From JASHUC01 sp035606175 (GTDB lineage Bacteria; Pseudomonadota; Gammaproteobacteria; Steroidobacterales; Steroidobacteraceae): a stretch of 64,000 nt of DNA. How positions within the stretch are numbered: position 1 is the first letter of the stretch; each line of letters starts with the position of its first letter. The stretch spans positions 89,810-153,809 of the forward strand of contig DATNFW010000032.1 in NCBI GenBank assembly GCA_035606175.1, written 5' to 3'. The translations under genes and the position numbers were made by a program. Below are positions 34,777 to 42,078 of this stretch, one piece after another. The notes below the pieces were generated by a model, which worked only from the letters and a program-made list of their open reading frames with translations, ran no database searches and was not told the DNA's origin.

Positions 34777-35439
34777 CTAGCCGGCGTCGCTCAACAGCTC
34801 CGAGATCAGCGGCCGGAGCGAGGCGCGATCGCGGCGCAGCGCACCGCCGCGTCCTGTGATGATCGAGTCGAGATCCTCGACCGCCTGCTCGAAGCGGTCG
34901 TTCACGACGACGTAGTCGAAGTCGCTGAAATGCTTCATGTCGCCCACGGCATCGCGCAGCCGGCGGGCGATCACTTCGGCCGCGTCGGTTCGACGCTGCG
35001 TGAGCCTCTCCTCGAGCGCGCGGCGGGACGGGGGCAGGATGAAAATCGTGACGCTCTCCGGTAGAGCCGCACGCACTTGCTGCGCGCCCTGCCAGTCGAT
35101 CTCCAGCACCACATCCGCGCCGGTCGCGAGGAGTGGCTCGACCGTCTCCCGGCTCGTCCCGTAGTAGTTGTCGAACACCCGGGCATGCTCCAGGAATGCG
35201 CCGCGCGCAACGAGTGCCTCGAACTCGGGGACCGACACGAAAAAGTACTCGCGGCCCTCCACCTCCTGCGGGCGCGGTTTGCGCGTCGTGTGCGAGATGG
35301 AGAGCTTGAGCGCCGGATGACGATCGAGGAGCGCCCCGACGAGAGAGGTCTTGCCGGCCCCGGACGGGGCGGAGATGACATACAGCCGACCACGGCCGGA
35401 CCTCGGACGGTTCCGCTCCCGATCGGACGACTCGAGCAT
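34777..35439 (-). CDS. gmk: Guanylate kinase
   Basis: A 220-residue enzyme that converts GMP to GDP. GRLYVISAPSGAGKTSLVGALL holds the P-loop, SISHTTRKPRPQEVEGREYFFV the GMP-binding region, and VVLEIDWQGAQQVR the Walker B-like segment. I take the ATG at 35437-35439, which has GAGGAG 11 bases upstream. An ATG at 35496 would add 19 residues and has only a close GAGG. Separated from rpoZ by 211 bases that include the rpoZ promoter. Confidence 0.94.
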   Translation of the reverse strand: MLESSDRERNRPRSGRGRLYVISAPSGAGKTSLVGALLDRHPALKLSISHTTRKPRPQEVEGREYFFVSVPEFEALVARGAFLEHARVFDNYYGTSRETVEPLLATGADVVLEIDWQGAQQVRAALPESVTIFILPPSRRALEERLTQRRTDAAEVIARRLRDAVGDMKHFSDFDYVVVNDRFEQAVEDLDSIITGRGGALRRDRASLRPLISELLSDAG

Positions 35440-35637
35440 TGCACCGGCGGCTCCTCTGCGCGAACCGCCCTGAGCTTCGACCCCCGCTTGCTTCATTTGC
35501 CTCGTGATCCGCTAACCGACGTTCGGCACCGGCTCGCGGCTGGTGCTCGTGTGCGGTCGGAGGATCGTACGTCGGCGGTAGTCGGCGTCAAGGCGCCGCT
35601 CATCCCGTCGACCGTCGGCCGAAGCTCGGGTTAATGC

Positions 35638-35653
35638 GCAACCGACGGGTTGC
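35638..35653. promoter_or_regulatory. Operator palindrome 1 for the ArsR-type regulator
   Basis: Perfect inverted repeat GCAACC-N4-GGTTGC. An identical palindrome with the same 4-base spacer lies 46 bases downstream, and both sit just upstream of an SRPBCC-ArsR gene pair. Dimeric winged-helix ArsR proteins bind such short inverted repeats, so autoregulation is inferred. Confidence 0.65.
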
Positions 35654-35683
35654 ATTGTCCGAAGCGGCCGCGGTACTCTTCGC

Positions 35684-35699
35684 GCAACCTGGAGGTTGC
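35684..35699. promoter_or_regulatory. Operator palindrome 2, overlapping the ribosome-binding site
   Basis: Second copy of GCAACC-N4-GGTTGC. Its spacer and right arm contain GGAGG (35691-35695), the Shine-Dalgarno of the SRPBCC gene. A bound repressor would sit on the promoter-proximal leader; as RNA the same repeat could also fold and hide the SD. Confidence 0.65.
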
Positions 35700-35702
35700 A
35701 TT

Positions 35703-36200
35703 ATGAGCGGTATCCCCGATCGCATCGAGAAGCGAATGGCCCTGCGCGCGCCGCGCGCGCGAGTCTGGCGCGCGATCAGCGAAGCGAAGCAATTCGGCAG
35801 CTGGTTCGGAGTCGAGCTCGACGGCGAGTTTGCACCCAACACCCGGCTCACCGGACGGATCGCACCGACGAAGGTCGACCCGGAGGTCGCGAAGCTGCAG
35901 CAGCCCTATGTCGGCTTCCCTTTTGAGTTCCACATCGACCGCATCGAGCCGATGAGCTTGTTCTCCTTTCGATGGCATCCGAGTGCCGTCGATCGCAACA
36001 CCGACTTCTCGTCCGAGCCGATGACGCTCGTCGAGTTTCATCTGGAAGACGCGCCTCAAGGGACTGTGCTCACAATCACTGAGTCCGGCTTCGATCGCAT
36101 CCCGCTCGAGCGACGGGCCAAGGCATTCACGAGCAACGAGGGAGGCTGGACCCATCAGCTGAGGCTCATCGAGAAGTACCTGGGTCAGCTCTCCTCATGA
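35703..36200 (+). CDS. SRPBCC family protein (AHSA1/START-like)
   Basis: A 165-residue soluble protein of the activator-of-Hsp90-ATPase/polyketide cyclase fold: RIEKRMALRAPRARVWRAISEAKQFGSWFGVELDGEF at the start, GFPFEFHIDRIEPMSLFSFRW in the middle, and GTVLTITESGFDRIPLERRAKAFTSNEGGW at the end. Such proteins bind hydrophobic ligands and are often encoded with a small ArsR regulator, as here. SD GGAGG lies 7 bases before the ATG. Inserted between gmk and yicC, which are often neighbours elsewhere. Ligand unknown. Confidence 0.88.
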   Translation: MSGIPDRIEKRMALRAPRARVWRAISEAKQFGSWFGVELDGEFAPNTRLTGRIAPTKVDPEVAKLQQPYVGFPFEFHIDRIEPMSLFSFRWHPSAVDRNTDFSSEPMTLVEFHLEDAPQGTVLTITESGFDRIPLERRAKAFTSNEGGWTHQLRLIEKYLGQLSS

Positions 36201-36223
36201 CACGCTCATCATGACGCGCTCAT
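36196..36223 (+). repeat. 14-bp tandem duplication at the SRPBCC/ArsR junction
   Basis: CATGACACGCTCAT is followed directly by CATGACGCGCTCAT (one mismatch). The first copy holds the SRPBCC stop codon as part of ATGA, and the second holds the ArsR start codon. Removing one copy would restore an ordinary ATGA stop-start overlap. Confidence 0.85.
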
Positions 36224-36567
36224 CTGCGGCAGCCGCGCAGAAGCTCGCAGGAGCGGCGCCCCTATTCGCCGCACTCGGGGAGCCTGCGCGCCTTCGAATC
36301 GTCGCCAAGCTGTGCGAAGCGGGCGGTCCCCTGCCGATCGTGCGGCTTACACGCGGCGCGAACATCTCACGTCAGGCGATCACGAAGCACTTGCATGCGC
36401 TCTCGGATGCGGGTCTGGTACGCAACGAGCGAAACGGTCGCGAGAGCCTGTGGCGCCTCGAGCCGCTGAGACTCGAGGAGGCTCAGCGATATCTCGGCCT
36501 GATCTCAGCGCGTTGGGATGAGGCGCTCGGGAGATTAAGAGCGCTCACCGAGAGGGAGGAGGGCTGA
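36211..36567 (+). CDS. ArsR family transcriptional regulator
   Basis: A 118-residue winged-helix repressor. LFAALGEPARLRIVAKLCEAGGPLPIVRLTRGANISRQAITKHLHALSDAGLVRNERNGRESLWRLEP is a complete HTH_5/HTH_20 domain, with the recognition helix around ISRQAITKHLHAL. No Cys pair of the metal-sensing ArsR/SmtB type is present, so it probably senses an organic ligand or acts with its SRPBCC partner. It starts 10 bases after the SRPBCC stop. The two palindromes upstream are the likely operators. Confidence 0.9.
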   Translation: MTRSSAAAAQKLAGAAPLFAALGEPARLRIVAKLCEAGGPLPIVRLTRGANISRQAITKHLHALSDAGLVRNERNGRESLWRLEPLRLEEAQRYLGLISARWDEALGRLRALTEREEG

Positions 36568-36582
36568 GGGCGCAGCGGGCAG

Positions 36583-37572
36583 TTATTCGACGTTCTGCAC
36601 CTGCTCGCGCATTTGCTCGATCAATACCTTCATATCGACCGCGGCGCGAGTCGTCTCGATGTCCTGCGATTTCGATGAGAGCGTATTCGCCTCGCGATTG
36701 AGCTCCTGCATCAGGAAGTCGAGTCGCCGGCCCGCCGGCTCGTTCCCGCCAACCACGCGGCGAATCTCGGCGATGTGGGCGACGAGGCGATCGAGCTCCT
36801 CGTCCACGTCGAGCCGCTGCAGAAGCAGAGCGAGCTCCTGCTCGAGACGATCGTGATCGATCGCGGCCTGAAGCTCCGAAAGGCGCTCATCGAGCCGCGC
36901 GCGAATGCGCGCCTCGACCTCGGGGAGCCGCGCGCGCACTGCTTCGACGAGCTCGGCGAGCGCTCCGCAACGCTGCTCGATCAGCTCGCGTAGCCGCTCG
37001 CCCTCGCGAGCGCGGGCGGCAGCGAGGTCAGACACCGCGGCCGCAGCGAGCTTGCGTCCGGCCTCGACGAGCTCGGCGGTACCCGCTTCCGCTTCGCGAA
37101 TGATGCCTGGCCAGCGCAGCACATCGAGTGGGCTCATCGATGATTGAAACGTGAGATCGCGCGGTGCGCCGCTTGCCGGCCTGTTGGGTGTGTCGCTGGT
37201 CGGCTTGCCTGCCGAGGCGCTTGCCCCGGCCGCGGCCCCGGCGCCAGTCCCGCCCCCCGCCGGGGCGGCGGCCGCGAGCGCGGCTCCGACTTCGCGCAAA
37301 CGCGTGAGCAGGCGGGCGAGCACCTCGTAATCGATATCGAGCGCGCGCTCGGCGCCCTGCGCCGCGCGGTAGCTGAGCGTGCAATCGACCTTGCCGCGCT
37401 TGAGCTGCCGCATGAACAGCTGACGCAGCTCCGGCTCGAGCGCTCGCAGATCGTCCGGAAGGCGGAAGCTCGTTTCCAGAAATCGATGATTGACGCTGCG
37501 CAGCTCGCAAACGAGCGTGCCCCAGGGGCCGGTCGCCTCGCGCCGGGCGAAGCCGGTCATGCTCGTGATCAT
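36583..37572 (-). CDS. yicC: YicC family endoribonuclease
   Basis: A 329-residue member of the YicC/YloC family of RNA-degrading proteins. MITSMTGFARREATGPWGTLVCELRSVNHRFLETSFRLPDDLR is the family N-terminus and RLDFLMQELNREANTLSSKSQDIETTRAAVDMKVLIEQMREQVQNVE the family C-terminus. It is about 40 residues longer than E. coli YicC because of a Gly/Ala/Pro/Ser-rich insert (about residues 95-140). Start at 37572; upstream sequence in frame is not YicC-like. Divergent from the PP2C gene. Confidence 0.93.
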   Translation of the reverse strand: MITSMTGFARREATGPWGTLVCELRSVNHRFLETSFRLPDDLRALEPELRQLFMRQLKRGKVDCTLSYRAAQGAERALDIDYEVLARLLTRLREVGAALAAAAPAGGGTGAGAAAGASASAGKPTSDTPNRPASGAPRDLTFQSSMSPLDVLRWPGIIREAEAGTAELVEAGRKLAAAAVSDLAAARAREGERLRELIEQRCGALAELVEAVRARLPEVEARIRARLDERLSELQAAIDHDRLEQELALLLQRLDVDEELDRLVAHIAEIRRVVGGNEPAGRRLDFLMQELNREANTLSSKSQDIETTRAAVDMKVLIEQMREQVQNVE

Positions 37573-37652
37573 GTCGGGTTGATCTCCAGCGGCCCGGCGA
37601 GCGTAGCAGGGTTGCTCGCGGCGGGGTACGGGAATGCTTAACGCCCGCGAAC

Positions 37653-38450
37653 GTGGAATGCTATAAAGCCGAGGCAATGGGAAGAGCGAGCGAGAGCTGC
37701 GACTTGCGTGTCGAGTACGCCGATCTGAGTCTGCTGGGCAACCGCGACGACAATCAGGACCGCGTCGCCGTCGCGGTGGCGGAGCATGCGGCGCTTCTCG
37801 TCGTCGTGGACGGCATGGGCGGCCATGCGGAAGGGTCGCGCGCGGCTGAGGTGACGCGCCAGGTGCTGCTCGAGACGTTCTGGCACACGCCGCAGCCGCT
37901 TTTCGATCCGATCGGCTTCCTGCACCTGACGCTCGGCCGCGCTCACGAGGAGGTGGTCAAGATCGGCATGCACCTGCCGCTCGAGCAGCGTCCGCGCGCA
38001 ACCTGCGCCCTATGCCTCGTCCAGCAGGGCGCGGCGTGGTGGGCGCACGTCGGGGACAGCCGCATCTATCATCTGCGCGGCGGCGCGGTGCTCGCGCGCA
38101 CGCGCGATCACAGCCACGTCGAGCTGCTGCTGCGCGAAGGTCTCATCACGGCCGAGCAGGCTCATACCCATCCGATGCGCAACTTCGTCGAGTGCTGTCT
38201 CGGCGGAGACCCGATCCTTCCCGACATGACGCTCGGGCGGCGGCGCATGCTCAAACCGGACGACGTGCTGCTGCTCTGTACGGACGGGCTCTGGAGCGGG
38301 ACTCGCGACGAGGAGATCGCGGGGCTGACGGCCTCGCCCGGTACGCCGCTGCGCGATGTACTCGCTGCCGTCTGCCAGTGCGCCATCGCGAACAACGGCC
38401 CGGCCAGCGACAACACCTCCGCCGCGGCATTGCGCTGGCAGGGGCAGTGA
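37653..38450 (+). CDS. PP2C-family protein serine/threonine phosphatase
   Basis: A 265-residue metal-dependent phosphatase. Family motifs are NRDDNQDRVAV, VVVDGMGGHAEGSRAA (metal Asp and DGMGGH), WAHVGDSRIYHLR, TRDHSH and LLLCTDGLWSGTRDEEI, followed by SDNTSAAAL. No membrane or kinase domain is attached. An alternative ATG at 37677 would remove eight residues. It leads PP2C-rph-rdgB-hemW and overlaps rph by one base. Its target kinase or substrate is not in the window. Confidence 0.92.
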   Translation: MECYKAEAMGRASESCDLRVEYADLSLLGNRDDNQDRVAVAVAEHAALLVVVDGMGGHAEGSRAAEVTRQVLLETFWHTPQPLFDPIGFLHLTLGRAHEEVVKIGMHLPLEQRPRATCALCLVQQGAAWWAHVGDSRIYHLRGGAVLARTRDHSHVELLLREGLITAEQAHTHPMRNFVECCLGGDPILPDMTLGRRRMLKPDDVLLLCTDGLWSGTRDEEIAGLTASPGTPLRDVLAAVCQCAIANNGPASDNTSAAALRWQGQ

Positions 38451-39190
38451 TGGCGCGGCCGAGCGGGCGCGCAGCCGGTGAGCTGCGCGCGGTGCGATTT
38501 GCCGGCGGCTTCGCGAAACACGCCGATGGCGCCGTGCTCGTCGCCTTCGGCGACACCCAGGTGCTTTGCACGGCGAGCGTGGAAGACACCGTGCCGCCGT
38601 TCTTGCGCGGCAAAGGCAAGGGATGGGTGACGGCCGAGTACGGGATGCTGCCCCGCTCGACGCACACGCGCTCACCGCGCGAGGCCGCCCGCGGGAAGCA
38701 GAGCGGCCGGACGCTCGAGATCCAGCGCCTCATCGGCCGCTCGCTGCGCGCGGTCGTCGATCTGCAGGCGCTCGGGGAGCGCACGGTGACCCTCGACTGC
38801 GACGTGCTGCAGGCCGATGGCGGCACGCGCACGGCGGCGATCACCGGCGGCTACGTGGCGCTCGCCCTCGCGTGCGAGCGGCTTACGCGCCGCGGAGCCG
38901 TGGCGCGCAACCCCGTGCATGGACGCATCGCCGCCGTGTCGGTCGGCATCGTGCGCGGGGCACCGGTGCTCGACCTCGATTACGCCGAGGATTCCGAGGC
39001 CGAGACCGACATGAACATCGTCATGAACGATGGAGGCGCGTTCGTCGAGATTCAGGGCACCGCCGAGGGGCACGCCTTCCGGCGCCACGAGCTCGAGGCA
39101 CTGCTCGATCTTGCCGCATCGGGTGTGGAGCGGCTGTTCGTCCTGCAGGGCGAGGCGCTTGCCAGCGGGCTAGGCACCGCGCCGCGCTGA
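38450..39190 (+). CDS. rph: Ribonuclease PH
   Basis: A 246-residue phosphorolytic exoribonuclease that trims tRNA 3' ends. RPSGRAAGELRAVRF, GDTQVLCTASVEDTVPPFLRGKGKGWVTAEYGMLPRST, RSLRAVVDLQALGERTVTLDCDVLQADGGTRTAAITGGYVAL and DLDYAEDSEAETDMNIVMN are the family segments with the phosphate- and metal-binding residues. The ATG shares one base with the PP2C stop (TGATG). Complete, unlike the truncated gene of E. coli K-12. Confidence 0.96.
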   Translation: MARPSGRAAGELRAVRFAGGFAKHADGAVLVAFGDTQVLCTASVEDTVPPFLRGKGKGWVTAEYGMLPRSTHTRSPREAARGKQSGRTLEIQRLIGRSLRAVVDLQALGERTVTLDCDVLQADGGTRTAAITGGYVALALACERLTRRGAVARNPVHGRIAAVSVGIVRGAPVLDLDYAEDSEAETDMNIVMNDGGAFVEIQGTAEGHAFRRHELEALLDLAASGVERLFVLQGEALASGLGTAPR

Positions 39191-39214
39191 GCGGGCCGCT
39201 CGGCGCCGCATACC

Positions 39215-39814
39215 ATGAAAGTCGTTCTCGCGAGCAGCAATCCCGGGAAGCTGCGGGAGCTCACCGCGCTCGCCGCCCCACTCGGCTGGGAGCTCGTGCC
39301 GCAGCCGGCGCTCGGGATCCTGTCGGCGGAGGAGACTGGCGCCACATTTGTCGAGAATGCGCTGCTCAAGGCGCGCCATGCGGCAACCGCCTCGGGTCTT
39401 GCGGCGCTCGCCGATGATTCGGGCATCGAAGTCGATGCGCTCGGCGGGCGCCCCGGTGTCTACTCCGCAAGGTATGCCGGAGAGCGCGCGACGGATCGGG
39501 AAAATCTCGAGAAGCTGCTCGCCGAGCTCACCGCGGTGCCGCCGGAGCAGCGATCGGCCCGCTATCGATGCGTGATTGCATACGTTACGGCTGCGAATGA
39601 TCACGCACCGATCGTCGCGGAGGGCTGCTGGGAGGGCAGGATCGCCGCCGCGCCGCGGGGCAGGGGCGGCTTCGGCTACGATCCGATCTTCCTGCCCCTC
39701 GATGCGGGAGGTCGCACTGCCGCGGAGCTCGGCCGCGAGGAAAAGGACGCCGTGAGCCATCGCGCGCGGGCGCTCGCGGCGCTTCGCGCAAGGCTAAGGC
39801 TGTGCGGCGATTGA
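39215..39814 (+). CDS. rdgB: XTP/dITP diphosphatase (RdgB/HAM1)
   Basis: A 199-residue house-cleaning nucleotide pyrophosphatase that removes dITP, XTP and related purines. MKVVLASSNPGKLRELTAL is the family start, TFVENALLKARHAA, LADDSGIEVDALGGRPGVYSARYAG and GRGGFGYDPIFLP follow. DAVSHRARAL ends the substrate site. It lies 24 bases after rph and 72 bases before hemW. Confidence 0.96.
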   Translation: MKVVLASSNPGKLRELTALAAPLGWELVPQPALGILSAEETGATFVENALLKARHAATASGLAALADDSGIEVDALGGRPGVYSARYAGERATDRENLEKLLAELTAVPPEQRSARYRCVIAYVTAANDHAPIVAEGCWEGRIAAAPRGRGGFGYDPIFLPLDAGGRTAAELGREEKDAVSHRARALAALRARLRLCGD

Positions 39815-39886
39815 GCGCGGCGATTCAGCGCAGCCATTGAGCGCGGCGCGATCGCAGCGCGCGGCCACAAACCCGACCATTCCCGC

Positions 39887-41152
39887 ATGCCACTCAGCTC
39901 ACCGCCGCTTGCGCTCTATGTGCACTTTCCCTGGTGCGTGCGGAAGTGCCCCTACTGCGATTTCAACTCGTACGCGATCCGGGGACGTGAGGATGCGCGC
40001 GGGGAGTGGCAGGTGCCAGAGAGCGCCTACGTGGACGCGCTGCTCCGCGACCTCGAGGCACAGGCCCCGCAGGGCCGCGGGCGCACGCTGGGGAGCGTGT
40101 TCCTGGGGGGTGGCACGCCGAGTTTGTTCTCGCCGGAGGCGATCGCACGAGTGCTCCAGGCCTCGCAGCGAGCATTCGGCCTCGCAGAGGACGTCGAAGT
40201 CACGCTCGAGGCGAACCCCGGCACGATCGAGCGGGGACGCTTTGCCGAATATCGCTCGGCAGGCGTCAATCGCGTCTCGCTCGGCGCGCAGAGCTTCGAT
40301 GCGCAGATACTTGCTGTGCTCGGCCGCATCCACTCGCCCGAGGAGACCTGCCGCGCCGCCGAGGAGCTGCACGCGGCCGGGCTGCAGAATTTCAACCTCG
40401 ATCTGATGTATGCGCTGCCGGGGCAGGACGTGCGCGCTGCCGTCGCGGACATCGAGTGCGGGCTCGCGCTCGCGCCCGCACATTTATCCCATTATCAGCT
40501 CACGTTGGAGCCGGGCACCGTTTTCGCGGCGCGCCCGCCATCGGGGCTGCCGTCGGAGGATGAAGCCGCCGAGATGCTCGCGTGTTGCGCGGAGCGCCTC
40601 GCCGCGGCGGGTTTCGCGCAGTACGAGACCTCCGCTCATGCGCGTCCCGGCCGCGCCGCGCGCCACAACTGCAACTACTGGACCTTCGGGGATTACGTCG
40701 GCATCGGCGCCGGGGCGCACGGCAAGCTCACCGACGCTGCGCACGCGCGCATTTTGCGTACCGTTCAGACACGCGAGCCGCGCCGCTACATGGCAGCGCC
40801 GGTCGAATCCCTCGTTTCAAAGCCCGTCGAGGCGTGCGATCTGCCGTTTGAGTTCATGCTGAATGCGCTGCGGCTCACCGGGGGTTTCGAGCGCGAGCTC
40901 TTCGAGAGTCGCACGGGATTGAAATGGGCCGCGGTGGCCCCGATACTCGAGCGGCTCGAGACGCGCGGCCTCGTGTTTCGCGATGGTGTGCGCTGGGCGG
41001 CGACGGCTTTCGGTGCGCGTTTTCTCAACGATGTGCTCGTGAGCTTCCTGCCTGCAGAGCCCGAGCGGGCCTTGGAGCGCGAGCGAGGGCTCAAGGCATC
41101 GACCGTGACCCGAGCCCTTGCCACCGATCCGGGAGCGTTGTCAACCGATTGA
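39887..41152 (+). CDS. hemW: Heme chaperone HemW (radical SAM)
   Basis: A 421-residue HemN-like radical SAM protein, now regarded as a heme chaperone rather than a coproporphyrinogen dehydrogenase. LALYVHFPWCVRKCPYCDFNSY holds the CxxxCxxC cluster motif, VFLGGGTPSLF and VTLEANPGTIERGRFAEYRSAGVNRVSLGAQSF the SAM-binding core. The Cys that distinguishes true HemN (CxxxCxxCxC) is replaced by Phe (YCDF). The C-terminal HemW domain follows. The rdgB-hemW order is common in proteobacteria. Confidence 0.95.
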   Translation: MPLSSPPLALYVHFPWCVRKCPYCDFNSYAIRGREDARGEWQVPESAYVDALLRDLEAQAPQGRGRTLGSVFLGGGTPSLFSPEAIARVLQASQRAFGLAEDVEVTLEANPGTIERGRFAEYRSAGVNRVSLGAQSFDAQILAVLGRIHSPEETCRAAEELHAAGLQNFNLDLMYALPGQDVRAAVADIECGLALAPAHLSHYQLTLEPGTVFAARPPSGLPSEDEAAEMLACCAERLAAAGFAQYETSAHARPGRAARHNCNYWTFGDYVGIGAGAHGKLTDAAHARILRTVQTREPRRYMAAPVESLVSKPVEACDLPFEFMLNALRLTGGFERELFESRTGLKWAAVAPILERLETRGLVFRDGVRWAATAFGARFLNDVLVSFLPAEPERALERERGLKASTVTRALATDPGALSTD

Positions 41153-41182
41153 GTCGTGAATCCCGGAGGGCTGCGGACGCCG

Positions 41183-41396
41183 TTATTCACAGCCGCGAAC
41201 CGCCCTGTCGGCAAATGAGCGCATTACGTGCGTTATCGCTTAAGTCTCTGGATAAGACATGTGCAAGTTGCTGAAGCCAAAGGGAGAAATCGGCTGGTTA
41301 TTTTTTCGCCAAGGTAACGGAAATGCAATATGACGGCGATTTTTTGCGTGGCCGGCATCCGGCATCCACAGATCTATCCACAGCTTCTGTGGATAG
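41183..41396. promoter_or_regulatory. Cluster of DnaA-box-like sites with a 10-bp palindrome
   Basis: The 398-base gap between hemW and rpmE holds a perfect DnaA box TTATTCACA (41183-41191), TCTGGATAA (41247-41255, reverse, one mismatch), and CTATCCACA and its reverse at 41374-41396. The last two form the perfect palindrome CTATCCACAG-CTT-CTGTGGATAG (arms 41374-41383 and 41387-41396). A weaker copy starts at 41362. Between them lie runs of T (41302-41306, 41340-41345) in a stretch clearly richer in A and T than its surroundings. Possible roles are DnaA-regulated promoter, DnaA-titration site or an origin element. As RNA the palindrome could also terminate hemW transcription. Confidence 0.5.
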
Positions 41397-41474
41397 TTGG
41401 GACGTTTGCACGGCCTTCCCCGGCGAGCTTGCGGGCACTCTCGAGCTCGCGCCCGCGCGAGCGCGCTGTCGTGC

Positions 41475-41503
41475 TTGTGGGCTCGACGGTTCGCCGGTAA
41501 ACT
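41475..41503 (+). promoter_or_regulatory. Possible rpmE promoter
   Basis: TTGTGG (41475-41480), 17 bases, then TAAACT (41498-41503; four of six matches to TATAAT). A start near 41510 would give a leader of about 40 bases before rpmE. The rest of 41397-41550 shows nothing else I can support. Confidence 0.4.
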
Positions 41504-41550
41504 CCCGCGCCCTTTTTCCGGGTCGCATGCTCCACATCGAGTAGCCAACC

Positions 41551-41769
41551 ATGAAAGCGTCTATTCATCCCGAGTACAAAGAGATCAACGTGATCTGCAG
41601 CTGCGGGAACAGCTTCAAGACGCGGTCGACTCTCGGCCATGACCTGCAGGTCGAGGTCTGCTCGAATTGCCACCCGTTCTACACCGGCAAGCAGAAGATC
41701 GTCGACACCGCCGGACGCGTGGACAAGTTCCGCAAGAAGTACGGCGTCGCCGCCAGCGGCGGACGCTAA
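41551..41769 (+). CDS. rpmE: 50S ribosomal protein L31
   Basis: A 72-residue ribosomal protein of the zinc-binding (C+) type. MKASIHPEYKEINVICSCGNSFKTRSTLG and VEVCSNCHPFYTGKQKIVDTAGRVDKFRKKYG match L31 along its length. The four zinc Cys are in CSC and CSNC. The C+ form implies a paralogous Cys-free L31 may exist elsewhere for zinc starvation, but none is in the window. Confidence 0.97.
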   Translation: MKASIHPEYKEINVICSCGNSFKTRSTLGHDLQVEVCSNCHPFYTGKQKIVDTAGRVDKFRKKYGVAASGGR

Positions 41770-42078
41770 TCGCCAGACGGACGCGGCGCAACTAGCGCCC
41801 GCGGCAAACGCGCGACCGGCGCGCCCGGCGCAACCCCCGCGATCGGTGCGCGGCCGTGCAGTGACGTACGCGACGCGGACGCAGCGTGTCGCCTCGCGTT
41901 CCTCGACGCGATGTTCCGGCCCGCGACCGTGCACGCGCCCCTGCCCGTGCGTCTCGTGCGCTCGCCGCATCAACGCGGCTCGCCCTTGCCCTTGATTCCA
42001 TCGCCGGACCGTGCAACCCTCGGTATCGCTCGCGCAACATCGGGCGTGCGCGGGCTTCCGCAGAAAGCGTAAGCGAAA
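41770..42078. other. Intergenic region rpmE-gltA without recognised gene
   Basis: Very GC-rich 309 bases. I see no open frame with family character, no tRNA-like cloverleaf and no clear terminator. TTGATT at 41992-41997 could be a -35, but no acceptable -10 follows at the right distance. It presumably carries the gltA promoter and leader. Confidence 0.5.

Noticed and set aside
41323..41544. 73-codon plus-strand open frame just before rpmE
   Set aside because: It spans the DnaA-box palindrome and a likely promoter, has no family resemblance and no Shine-Dalgarno.
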